The notes under the pieces are model-generated. The model searched no databases, had not been told where the DNA came from, and worked only from the letters and a program-made list of their open reading frames with translations. A program made the translations under genes and the position numbers. A stretch of DNA of 35,722 nt. It comes from Lentzea aerocolonigenes (GTDB lineage Bacteria > Actinomycetota > Actinomycetes > Mycobacteriales > Pseudonocardiaceae). The stretch spans positions 1 through 35,722 of the forward strand of contig NZ_JYJG01000266.1 in NCBI RefSeq assembly GCF_000955955.1. Reading direction: 5' to 3'. Shown piece after piece: positions 1 to 7,295 of this stretch (position 1 is its first letter; every line of letters starts with the position of its first letter).

Positions 1-1
1 G

Positions 2-364
2 AACAGCATGGGCTGGACCAGCGACGCACACGCGACGGCGGACGCGACCGAACAGGTCGTGCTCGACCTCGGCGCCTCCCGACGCGCGGGTAGCGTGGAG
101 CTGCACGGTCGCACCGACCAAACCGGCGGTCAGGGTGCGGGCTTCGCCCAGGACTTCACAGTCGAAGTCTCCGCAGATGGTGTGCACTGGACGAAGATCA
201 CCGATCAGCACGGGTACGTCCGGCCTGCGGGTTCCACGACGGGTGCCTTCTCCTTCACGGAGCAGGACGTGCGGTTCGTGCGGGTCGTGATGACCAAGCT
301 CGGCGCGGTGAACGAGGGCTCCACCGTCTATCGAGCCCAGTTCGCGGAGATCGTCGTGCGCTGA
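2..364 (+). CDS. C-terminal part of a discoidin (F5/8 type C) domain protein, cut by window edge
   Basis: The open frame enters from the left edge and stops at 362-364, so only the last 120 residues are visible. They read as a beta-sandwich carbohydrate- or surface-binding module of the F5/8C type. The marks are a strand around VVLDLGASRRAGSVELHG, the segment FTVEVSADGVHWTKI, and a closing strand VRFVRVVMTKLG followed by FAEIVVR. In this family the module usually ends a secreted glycoside hydrolase or adhesin and docks it on polysaccharide. The catalytic or anchoring part lies outside the window. A perfect palindromic terminator follows six bases after the stop, so this is the last gene of its transcript. 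The module class is fairly sure; the identity of the whole protein is unknown. Confidence 0.75.
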   Translation, partial: NSMGWTSDAHATADATEQVVLDLGASRRAGSVELHGRTDQTGGQGAGFAQDFTVEVSADGVHWTKITDQHGYVRPAGSTTGAFSFTEQDVRFVRVVMTKLGAVNEGSTVYRAQFAEIVVR

Positions 365-369
365 ACACC

Positions 370-401
370 GTGGCGCCGGACCGCATGCGGTCCGGCGCCA
401 C
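370..401 (+). terminator. Perfect 32-bp palindromic terminator
   Basis: Both halves are exact reverse complements, running from gtggcgccggac through a central gcatgc to gtccggcgccac. There is no T-run, which is common in high-GC actinomycete terminators. It sits six bases after the stop of the discoidin protein and before the RING-type relic, so it separates the two transcripts. Confidence 0.8.
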
Positions 402-442
402 ACACCGCTTCGTCACAACAACTACACAGTGGAGAGACCCTG

Positions 443-1193
443 GTGGCCCGCGAAGTCCCCTGCGCTGGCTGAAATGGTCAGTCGTACAGCTCGACCTCAA
501 GAAGCTCGTCCTGATGGCCGAACCCGGCGAACCTGTGTGCCAGATGATCGACAGCGCGATCGACGAAGCCGGCACCGGCTTTCGCAGGGCCTTCGACGAG
601 CTGGTCACCCGCGGGCTGAGGACCTGTTGCGCTGCCAACGAGTTCGCTGTCGTGACGCTGGAACACGTCCTCGGTGTCGCCTCGACGAGCCTGAACCCGC
701 GTGCCGCGTTGGTCCGCCTGACCGAGAACGCGCGGGGCGTGCCCTGGATGAAGCTCGACGACAACGCCAGGCAGATGCGCACCATCTCGGTCGTGAGAGC
801 CGGCGACGACGAGGGCGTGATGGAACAGATCACCCGGTTTCGAGAAGAGTCCGCCAACTGCGTCGATGCGCTCAGGAACCTTGGGACCATCACCCTGGTC
901 TCGCCGGCGCCTGCGAGGTTCTGCCGGAACTGCGACCAGAACTGCATGGTCGGGCGGACCTGCGTACCGGCTGCGCGTGCCACCTCCCGTTGTGCGCTAA
1001 GTGTCTACCAGCAACCCCGCCGGTCGACTGCACGCCTCTCGAGCACTCCGAGCTCAGCACGACGGCAGAAGTGTCGGTCGGAATGCGCCCACGCCGCCAG
1101 GACCAGGCCGCCGACGCCGAAACCCGGTTGGACGCGCGGACGCACCGGTTCGAAGTACGAGGTCCACGAGGGCAACAGCAAGGGCACCTCTGA
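443..1193 (+). pseudogene. RING-type zinc-finger gene broken by two frame changes
   Basis: The best start is GTG at 443, six bases after GGAGAG (431-436), but its frame stops at 470-472. From about 463 to 955 another frame has strong coding bias. It encodes a mainly helical region and ends with the first metal-ligand pair, FCRNC (919-933). From about 951 to 1193 a third frame carries the rest of a RING-like cross-brace: TGCACHLPLCAKC (966-1004) and a later Cys in PVDC. Joined across the shift, the order is C-x2-C ... C-x-C-H-x3-C-x2-C ... C. Both breaks are equivalent to loss of one base. Two intact RING-like genes lie at 11.7 and 26.7 kb, but there the RING is N-terminal, while here it is C-terminal. 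Possible causes are real decay, sequencing errors or, less likely, programmed frameshifting. The RING reading is inferred from ligand spacing. Confidence 0.55.
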
Positions 1194-1293
1194 GCCGCGC
1201 ATCTGCCTCGGCACACGCACGCCAAGCGCCGCGTTCGCCGTCCCGTTCGATCGACGATTCTGGGTGACCATCCGGCTGAGAGGCAGCGCGACC

Positions 1294-1707
1294 ATGAACA
1301 ACCGCACCGTCCAGCTGTCGACGACATTGCGTCAGGTGGACAGAACCGGTGGTGTGAGCGAGATGTCGGTCGAGTTCGGCTATGACGCGTCCGATCCGTT
1401 CGCGATCCACGCCGTGTTCCGCTCCGGCACCGGAACAGTGCACTGGGAGTTCTCCCGCGACCTCCTGGCCGCCGGACTGATCGGTCCCAGCGGTGAGGGC
1501 GATGTCAGGCTTCGGCCGTGCCACGACGACGAGCCCCACGTGCTGATCCTGCTGTCGCCTCCCAGTCGCACCGCCGAGTTCAGCGCGCCCCTCGGTGCCC
1601 TCGCCGACTTCCTCGACAGGACCTCCGAGCTCGTTCCTGTCGGCGATGAGTCGCGCTGGATCGACTTCGACACCGAGATCGCCCGGTTGATGGAGATCAT
1701 CGACTGA
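1294..1707 (+). CDS. SsgA-like sporulation and cell division protein (SALP family)
   Basis: A 137-residue protein. SsgA-like proteins are small actinomycete proteins that help place and run septation and peptidoglycan remodelling during sporulation, for example by recruiting FtsZ (SsgB) or controlling autolysis. Family marks seen here are EFGYDASDPFAIHAVF near the N-terminus, the FSRDLLAAGLIGPSGEGDVRLRP segment in the middle, and an acidic C-terminal helix ending in IARLMEIID. The start is ATG 1294 because GAGAGG (1278-1283) lies ten bases upstream; the frame stays open further left, but that part has poor coding bias and overlaps the RING relic. A paralogue of identical length lies at 9343-9756. 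Which SALP subgroup it belongs to cannot be told from the sequence alone. Confidence 0.9.
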   Translation: MNNRTVQLSTTLRQVDRTGGVSEMSVEFGYDASDPFAIHAVFRSGTGTVHWEFSRDLLAAGLIGPSGEGDVRLRPCHDDEPHVLILLSPPSRTAEFSAPLGALADFLDRTSELVPVGDESRWIDFDTEIARLMEIID

Positions 1708-1738
1708 GTTGCGAGCCCCCACAGGCGAACAGCCGGCA

Positions 1739-1760
1739 GCGCGGGCAAGACTGCCCCGCG
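1739..1760 (+). terminator. Possible hairpin terminator after the SsgA-like gene
   Basis: The arms cgcgggca and tgccccgcg, with one bulged C, pair across a three-base loop about 32 bases after the stop at 1707. No T-run follows. The position fits a terminator but the stem is imperfect. Confidence 0.3.
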
Positions 1761-1843
1761 GACCGCGTGTCGCCCACCCTCCCGCACCATCGAGCATCAC
1801 GCCGCGATGGCGCCGACATCTCTGTTCTCGCGTCCGGCGTTGA

Positions 1844-1945
1844 CGCAACGGCAATGCCAAGGTGCGTCACATCGGACTGTCGGGTCAACCGGGTGTGACA
1901 CCAGAGCGACTGACCGAAGCGCAGCAGCACGCCGGGTTCACCCAG
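1844..1945 (+). pseudogene. Aldo/keto reductase fragment
   Basis: Frame 2 from 1844 reads RNGNAKVRHIGLS, then GVTPERLTEAQQHAGFTQ. The string (G)KVRHIGLS followed by a 'vtpeqLaeA' helix is a hallmark of aldo/keto reductases, where it forms the strand and helix before the NADPH-binding part. The catalytic Tyr/Lys/His/Asp parts are missing, there is a stop just upstream, and the reading becomes unrecognisable after about 1950. I read it as a relic of roughly 35 codons. It lies in a 400-base stretch (1708-2111) with no intact gene. Confidence 0.45.
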
Positions 1946-2099
1946 TCGTTCTGCGGTTTGTGCAGTCCGCGACGAGTAGTCGTGGAGCACTGGGAGAGGA
2001 TCCACGACTCCCGCGCTACCGCACTCGGCGGGCGCGCCGGCGGTGAATGATGCCCCGGACGGTGCACGGCCGGGTAGGTGAGGCCGTCCTCGTCGTTCC

Positions 2100-2111
2100 T
2101 AGGCTGACAGC
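2100..2111 (+). promoter_or_regulatory. Possible -10 box of a leaderless GNAT transcript
   Basis: TAGGCT at 2100-2105 resembles a housekeeping -10 box, and the next gene's ATG begins seven bases later, at the expected transcription start. No ribosome-binding sequence lies in front of the ATG. Together these suggest a leaderless message, which is common in actinomycetes. The -35 box is not clear. Confidence 0.3.
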
Positions 2112-2549
2112 ATGATCGCGCTGCGCCGTGCCATCCGTTCGGACCTGCCGTTGCTCGACGAGATGATTCGAGAGTTCTACCGGATCGATCAACACCACTA
2201 CGACGAGCAGTTCGTCGCGGCCGCTCTTGTTCCTTTGCTGGAGAACGACGACTTCGGCGAGGTGCTGCTGTTCGACACCGGTTACGCAGTCGTCACGTGG
2301 GCTTACTCGCTCGAGTCAGGTGGCAGACACGCGGTGCTCGACGAGTTCTTCGTGCGGACGCCGGGGAAGGGCATCGGTGGTCAGGTCATCGAGGAGATCT
2401 GCGCGCGGTGTGCGGCACGTGGGATGCCACAGGTGGTGTTGGAGACCGAGAAGCACAATGATCTGGCGCGGAAGTTCTACGTACGACACGGGTTCGTGGC
2501 CGACGACTCGACGTGGTTCAGCCGAGGAGGACCGGCACAGCGGAGGTGA
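2112..2549 (+). CDS. GNAT-family N-acetyltransferase
   Basis: A 145-residue single-domain acetyltransferase that would move an acetyl group from acetyl-CoA to an amine; the substrate is unknown. The GNAT order is visible: an N-terminal strand-helix (IALRRAIRSDLPLLDEMIREFY), strands around VLLFDTGYAVVTWAYS, strand VLDEFFVRTPGKGIGGQVIEEI holding the pyrophosphate-binding loop (here GKGIGG for the usual R/Q-x-x-G-x-G/A), then VVLETEKHNDLARKFYVRHGFV with the Asn and Tyr typical of motif B. The length is normal for the family. The gene stands alone on its strand, beside pseudogene fragments on both sides, and appears intact. Confidence 0.88.
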   Translation: MIALRRAIRSDLPLLDEMIREFYRIDQHHYDEQFVAAALVPLLENDDFGEVLLFDTGYAVVTWAYSLESGGRHAVLDEFFVRTPGKGIGGQVIEEICARCAARGMPQVVLETEKHNDLARKFYVRHGFVADDSTWFSRGGPAQRR

Positions 2550-2589
2550 CACTCGCACCCCCACCGCGGCCGCTCGGGCCGTACAAATG

Positions 2590-2722
2590 GCGGGCTCCTC
2601 CGTGAAGCCTGGCCCGAACCCGGCGATCAGCCCGACGCGCTCCTGGTTCGGCTCATCACCGTAGAACCGGACGTAGAAATCGAACACAGCCGCGGACGCG
2701 ATGTTCCCGTTGCTCACCGGGC
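2590..2722 (-). pseudogene. Type III polyketide synthase C-terminal fragment
   Basis: Read on the minus strand, about 40 codons give PVSNGNIASAAVFDFY, then RVGLIAGFGPGFTEE. Two family signatures are present: the GN(I/M)(A/S)S loop that carries the catalytic Asn, and the GFGPG loop that shapes the active site. The catalytic Cys and His parts are absent, and after GFTEE the sequence is no longer PKS-like. This is the tail of a chalcone-synthase/RppA-like enzyme left after a deletion. It abuts a P450 relic on the other strand; in actinomycetes rppA-type genes are often paired with a P450, so both probably come from one lost pigment locus. Confidence 0.6.
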
Positions 2723-3454
2723 GCTGCGACGGGCGCGAGGCCGGATCGCCGAGGCGATCGCCCGGCACAGCGACTCGAGCGGCGCCGAGGCCCAGGTGCT
2801 CACTCGGCTGCTGAGCGAGGAGAGCGAGAAGATCCCCTGGTTCGACGACATCCGCAGGCTCGACCACACGGCCACCTTCCTCATCGCTCCGACCGCCACC
2901 ATGTCGAGCGTGCTGAGCTGGATCTGGCACGAGCTCGCCCAGGACAGCGCACTCCAGGCCAGGGTGCAGGCGGAGGTCGACGCGGTGGTGACGCCTGGAG
3001 CGTCCGCGTCGGAGCACCTACCACGACTGGAGATCACGAAGCGGGTCGTCACCGAAGCACTGAGGATGTATCCGTCGCTGCACTTCGCACCGCTGCGCGT
3101 CGTCACAGAGAACACCGAGCTGGCGGGGTACGCGATCCCGGCGGGGACGGTCGTCGCCTACAGCTCGTACGTCGTGCAACGGAGTGCTGATTCGCCAACG
3201 GGCCAAGGCAGTGCATCGCCCGTGACTTCGCGTTCAACAACATGGTTCTCATCGTGGCCACGATCGTGTCGAAGTGGCAGGTGGAACCGGTGGCGGGCAG
3301 CCCGCTCGAAACACGGGCGTCGGTCAATCTGACACCACTCGACCTGCGACTGCGCCTCGTCCGCCGGGCATCGCCGGGCGACGCCCACGAGCCTCCGCCG
3401 ATCCAGGCGGGAGGCAGGCTGCGGCCCAACCGGCAGAAGGTCTGGCGCATCTGA
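2670..3454 (+). pseudogene. Cytochrome P450, truncated, internally deleted and frameshifted
   Basis: From about 2721 to 3180 one frame carries an I-helix region (LDHTATFLIAPTATMSSVL), the K-helix ExxR motif (VTEALRMYP) and the following strands LAGYAIPAGTVVAYSSYVV. The meander between K-helix and haem loop, about 30 residues, is missing. The haem-ligand loop then appears in a different frame at 3191: FANGPRQCIARDFA, with the Cys ligand at 3212-3214, and continues to a normal P450 tail ending near LRLRLVRR. The N-terminal half, roughly residues 1-200 of a usual 400, is absent. It is therefore not functional. The 275 bases after 3454 contain no gene I can recognise. Confidence 0.75.
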
Positions 3455-3729
3455 CGGCACCGGCCACTCCACGCCGGCCGATTTGATTCCGGATGCGCCG
3501 CTCGCCGAGCCAGAGCGACGACAGGGCGGCATGCACGAAGCCCCGGCCAGGTCCAGGCGCGCACGTCGGTCGCCCGGTGCCGCGTGGCCGAGCGTTCCTG
3601 GCACCGGCCGCTGCACAGCCGATTCCACGTCCACCGGGTCAGCTGAACGCGTCGTGCTCGCCCTGTCCGGAGTCCAGGAAGGCCGCATCCGGCCGTCGTG
3701 CCCGCGCGGGTGCCCGTCCGGGCAGGTGC

Positions 3730-4767
3730 TCAGCCCACAGCGCTGACATCGACGAACGGACCTGGAGCGGCGTCGTTGAGCACCTTCGCGAACGGCGACC
3801 AGATGGCACCGAAGACCTGCCCGGTGGACACGGCGTCGTGGACCGTGCCGTCCGCACCGGTGATAGTGGCCCGCAGTCCTGGGTGGTCGGTCGTGAGGTC
3901 CACGGACGCCGGCGACACACCGCTGGGCAGCGGCACCTCGACGAAGTCGCTCCACGCGTCCGGTGTCGCTCCGCAGTGCCACAACCGGCCGGACGCGATC
4001 GCCATGAAGTGCACCGCGTCACCCGACGCCACCGCGGACACGTCCGTCACCGGGCCAGGTTCACCGCACTGCCACTTGATGTTGTAGAACGGCGCCCACG
4101 TTCGCTCGCCCAGGTTCCGGTAGGAGTAGTAGACGTTGCCGTCGTCGGTGACCGCGAACATGTTCATCCTGGCGGCCGACCGGGCGAGACCGATCTTGCG
4201 CACCGCTCCCCGCCAGCCGACCTCGTCGTTGATCGAGTGGAGCTGTTCCCAGTCCAACGCCCGGGCGTACCGGGTGGTGTGCACGACGTGGTGGCCGCCC
4301 GCGACAGTGGCGAGCACTTCGAGGTCGCCGTTCTCGTCGATCGCCGCCGCCGTCGTGCCGATCTCGAGGCCGGGGTGCGGGCCGGGGTCGGCCGCGCCGC
4401 CGTTGTAGCCCGCCACCGTGCCGAACCCCGACCAGCCTTGGTCGTCACCCAGCACGTGCAGCAGCCTGCCGTCCCGCGTGGTCGCCAGCAGGTGCAGGTC
4501 GTCGGCTCCGTCGCGCGCCGACGCGATGGAGACGACGTCCTGCCACTCGTGCGCCTGCTCCTGGATGTAGCCGTAACGGCTCCACACGCCGTCCGTCAGG
4601 CTCGTGTGGAAGACGCCACCCCACCCAGTGACCTGGAACTTGTCGAGCGTGGTGTGCCCCTCTGTGCCCGTGTACGACCCGGGGTCGGCGTGTGCTTTGC
4701 CGGACATCGCCAGCAGAGTCGCGACGGAGGCCCAGAGCAGCATTCGTATGACGGTTCGGGTTTTCAT
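3730..4767 (-). CDS. Secreted beta-propeller-like (PLL/tectonin type) protein
   Basis: A 345-residue exported protein. The N-terminus is a clear Sec signal (KTRTVIR, hydrophobic MLLWASVATLLAMSG, then AHA before DPGSY). The mature part repeats a pattern of about 45-50 residues, each with a W-F/Y strand, a D-G turn and an 'ATT-D-GRL-H' or 'VTDDGNVYYSYR' strand, as in lectin-like propellers of the PLL or tectonin kind that bind sugars. No catalytic motif is visible. A BldN-like promoter motif starts 42 bases upstream, so it may be made during development. The fold is inferred from the repeat pattern, and the ligand is unknown. Confidence 0.7.
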   Translation of the reverse strand: MKTRTVIRMLLWASVATLLAMSGKAHADPGSYTGTEGHTTLDKFQVTGWGGVFHTSLTDGVWSRYGYIQEQAHEWQDVVSIASARDGADDLHLLATTRDGRLLHVLGDDQGWSGFGTVAGYNGGAADPGPHPGLEIGTTAAAIDENGDLEVLATVAGGHHVVHTTRYARALDWEQLHSINDEVGWRGAVRKIGLARSAARMNMFAVTDDGNVYYSYRNLGERTWAPFYNIKWQCGEPGPVTDVSAVASGDAVHFMAIASGRLWHCGATPDAWSDFVEVPLPSGVSPASVDLTTDHPGLRATITGADGTVHDAVSTGQVFGAIWSPFAKVLNDAAPGPFVDVSAVG

Positions 4768-4809
4768 GACGACCTCGCCGGGGTGTGGTTCAGGACGCTG
4801 TTACCTGCC

Positions 4810-4837
4810 ACCACACCGAACGAGCGCGGCAATTACG
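4810..4837 (-). promoter_or_regulatory. CGTAAT-N16-TGTGGT promoter motif of the secreted propeller gene
   Basis: On the minus strand CGTAAT (4832-4837) is followed by exactly 16 bases and TGTGGT (4810-4815), 42 bases before the ATG at 4767. The same two boxes at the same spacing occur five more times between genes in this window. Confidence 0.6.
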
Positions 4838-4867
4838 CCGAGGCCGGTGCCATGCCCCGAAGGGCAG

Positions 4868-6289
4868 TCATCCGGCCACCCGCCGCCACAGCAGCCCGCG
4901 CAGGAAGGCGTTGCCGAACCTGCCGCCGGGATCGGCGTCCCCGGCAGCGTCGAGGAAGTCGTCCCAGCGTGGGAAAAGGCGGGGGAAGTCGTACAACCGC
5001 GGCGTGAAGTGCTTGCCCCAGTGCGGTCTTCCGCCTTCCGCCGCGAGCAGTTCCTCGGCCTCGCGCACCGACCGCATCGCCGCGCCGGGGATCGAGCCGT
5101 CGGTGGCGCGGTAGACGACGAAACCGAAGTGGCAGGCGGAACCGCCGTACGCGGGGCTGAGCCAGGCCTTCGACGGACCGGTGGCGCGCAGGATCACCGG
5201 GTAGTGCAGCTCCGGGTGCCGTTCGTCGAACCACTCGCGGAGCACGCGCTGCACCCGGTGGAAGCGCTCCAGCGGCAGCGCGACCTCGAGGTTCACCTGT
5301 TGCACCGGGATGCCCTTGCACAGCAGGTCGTACAAGTCGCCCGTGACGTCGTGGAAGTCCATGAACCGGGTCACCGTGAGGAAATGGTCGCGTCTGGGGT
5401 CCGTGGAGTGCAGCTGGCGCCGCATCGCGGCCATCGTGGCGCGCACCGCGGCGTTGAGGTGGTGGTCCGCGCCGGTCAGCGGCACGGGCCGGTTGTCATT
5501 GCGGCGCAGGCGTTCCTGCTCGGCCGCGCTCGCGTCGCGGACTCGCCACACGTGCGCCATGCCGGTGTCGGGGAACCACCACGCCTTGCAGAACGGGTAC
5601 TGCTCGTTCCAACGCGGGAAGCCGACGGCGAGCTCGGCTTCGGTGACTGCGAGCTTTTCGCACGTGTAGGCCGACCACGGCACAGTGCGGATGGTCAGCT
5701 CGGTGAGCACGCCGAACCTGCCGAGGTGCAGCCGCAGCGCGCCGAACTCCGGATCGCTGTGCCGCAGAACGCGCACGGCACCGGTGCCGTCCACGAACCG
5801 GACCGCCTCCAGTGCATCGCCAAGCGTGCTCTGCCGCAGTCCCTGCCCGTGCGTGCCGGTGCCCACGGCCCCCGCCAGCGTCTGTGCCGCGATGACACCC
5901 GGCGAGCAGTCCATCCGTCTGCCGATCGACCGCAGCAGGTCGTGCACCGTCTCGAGCCTCGTGCCCGCTCCGAAGGTCGCCGTGCTCGCGTCCAGCCGCA
6001 CCAGTCCGGCCATTCCGGTGACGTCGAGCAGGAGCCCGCTGTCCGCGCGCAGGATGCGGGCGCGGGAGAAACCACCTCCCAGCATCGCGACCGGGGAGTC
6101 GCGGCTGTTCGCCAGCACCTCGCGGGCGTGCGCCTCAGACGCGATGTGCACCACGCGTTCCGGCGGCGCGAGCGAAGATCGCGGTGTCCACTCCAGCGGC
6201 GGCGCGTTCAGGTCGGGTTCGGTGGTGCGTGGCGGCACGACCTCGTGCGACCAGTGGAGGTCCTGCTCGCCCGCGACGAACTGCTTCAT
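4868..6289 (-). CDS. FAD-binding oxidase of the D-arabinono-1,4-lactone oxidase type
   Basis: A 473-residue flavoprotein. The PCMH FAD-binding half is seen in VAMLGGGFSRARI (about 67-79), LLDVTGMAGLVRLD, the ATFGAGTRL strand and GTGTHGQG (about 143-150). The substrate half ends with the ALO-type HWGKHF and FPRWDDFLDAAGDADPGGRFGN signatures. ALO enzymes oxidise aldonolactones or related sugars using oxygen. The His that usually bonds the flavin covalently in the G-x-G-H-S loop appears to be Phe here (GGGFS), so FAD is probably bound non-covalently. The gene is transcribed divergently from the GT8 gene with 162 bases between. The substrate is unknown; a role in sugar tailoring with the GT8 enzyme is inference. 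Confidence 0.8.
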   Translation of the reverse strand: MKQFVAGEQDLHWSHEVVPPRTTEPDLNAPPLEWTPRSSLAPPERVVHIASEAHAREVLANSRDSPVAMLGGGFSRARILRADSGLLLDVTGMAGLVRLDASTATFGAGTRLETVHDLLRSIGRRMDCSPGVIAAQTLAGAVGTGTHGQGLRQSTLGDALEAVRFVDGTGAVRVLRHSDPEFGALRLHLGRFGVLTELTIRTVPWSAYTCEKLAVTEAELAVGFPRWNEQYPFCKAWWFPDTGMAHVWRVRDASAAEQERLRRNDNRPVPLTGADHHLNAAVRATMAAMRRQLHSTDPRRDHFLTVTRFMDFHDVTGDLYDLLCKGIPVQQVNLEVALPLERFHRVQRVLREWFDERHPELHYPVILRATGPSKAWLSPAYGGSACHFGFVVYRATDGSIPGAAMRSVREAEELLAAEGGRPHWGKHFTPRLYDFPRLFPRWDDFLDAAGDADPGGRFGNAFLRGLLWRRVAG

Positions 6290-6451
6290 ACATCAAGGAC
6301 CTCGAATGGAGTAGTCCCTTGCGCGCACTGAACCGATTTCGGTGAAAGTTCGCCGTTTCCCGCCGTGTTGCCCGTTCCGCTGCCCGTCCGTCACTGGCAC
6401 CGGCGGGACCGGCTGTCACTTGATGGAACCCCGACAGGGGAGGTCCGGTCC

Positions 6452-7267
6452 ATGCCCGTGAACGCCGCCTGGGTGACGTTGCTGACGAGGTCGTCGTACC
6501 TCACCGGTGTGCGCACGCTGTGGAAGTCGTTGCAGCGCGCCGGATCAGCGCACCCGCTGGTCGTGATGGTGACGCCCGGCATCGACGCGTCGGCCCGCAC
6601 CGCTCTCGTCGCGGACGGGTGCGAAGTGCTCGAGGTGCAGCCGGTGACGCCACCGGACGACCGGCCGACGCGGTACGCGGCCGAGCGCTTCAGCGAGGCG
6701 TGGACGAAGCTGCGGGTGTTCGAGCTGACCCGCTACGACCGGGTCGCGTTCCTGGACGCGGACATGCTCGTGTTGCGCGACATCGACGACCTGATCACCA
6801 CACCGCTGCGGCAGGGCCACGCGATCGCGGCCTGCGCGGCGTGCACGTGCAACCCCAACCAGGTCAGCGGTTATCCGGCGAGCTGGACGCCGGCCACCTG
6901 CGCCTACACCCGGCGCGGCAGGCCGGCGCGCTACTTCAACGCCGGGCTGTTCGTGCTCAGACCCGATCTGTCGGTGGCGCTGCGGCTGCGCGAACGACTG
7001 GCGACCGCACCGGATCTCACCAGGTACGTGTTCTCCGAACAGGATCTGCTCAACGAGCACTTCGCCGGGCGGTGGACGCAGCTCCCGTACGTCTACAACG
7101 GACTCAAGACGCTGCCGCAGGCCCACCCGGACCTGTGGCGCGACGAGGACGTGCGCGTCGTGCACTACATCCAGGAGAAGCCGTGGGAGGTGAACCCCGA
7201 CGAGCTCGCCCGCGACCACCCGTACGCCGCGATGTACCAGAGGTGGTGGGAGACCAATCGCGCCTGA
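6452..7267 (+). CDS. Family 8 glycosyltransferase (glycogenin/galactinol synthase-like)
   Basis: A 271-residue cytoplasmic enzyme that would transfer a sugar from a nucleotide sugar with retention. GT8 motifs: an N-terminal WVTLLTRSSYLTGVRTLWKSL, the metal-binding DxD in FLDADMLVL (102-104), YFNAGLFVLRP (161-171), SEQDLLNEHF and the HxxxxKPW motif (VVHYIQEKPWEV) near the end. I chose ATG 6452 because AGGGGAGG (6436-6443) lies eight bases ahead and the match to the family begins here. The MFS exporter starts 28 bases downstream, so they are probably one operon. A CACTCN-rich insertion around 128-136 (ACAACTCNP) is unusual. Acceptor unknown. Confidence 0.85.
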   Translation: MPVNAAWVTLLTRSSYLTGVRTLWKSLQRAGSAHPLVVMVTPGIDASARTALVADGCEVLEVQPVTPPDDRPTRYAAERFSEAWTKLRVFELTRYDRVAFLDADMLVLRDIDDLITTPLRQGHAIAACAACTCNPNQVSGYPASWTPATCAYTRRGRPARYFNAGLFVLRPDLSVALRLRERLATAPDLTRYVFSEQDLLNEHFAGRWTQLPYVYNGLKTLPQAHPDLWRDEDVRVVHYIQEKPWEVNPDELARDHPYAAMYQRWWETNRA

Positions 7268-7295
7268 GTCACCCGGCCGCGCCACCGCGCTGCTC

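Noticed and set aside
370..1707. A single long protein fusing the RING-region frame with the SsgA-like protein
   Set aside because: The frame starts inside a terminator hairpin, the middle (about 965-1290) has poor codon bias, and the SsgA-like part has its own ribosome-binding site and ATG at 1294.
4573..4605. CGTAAC on the plus strand inside the propeller gene
   Set aside because: It lies within coding sequence and no TGTG box follows at 16 bases.
4604..6331. Plus-strand open frame of 575 codons
   Set aside because: Opposite the well-supported FAD oxidase; no domain or ribosome-binding site.
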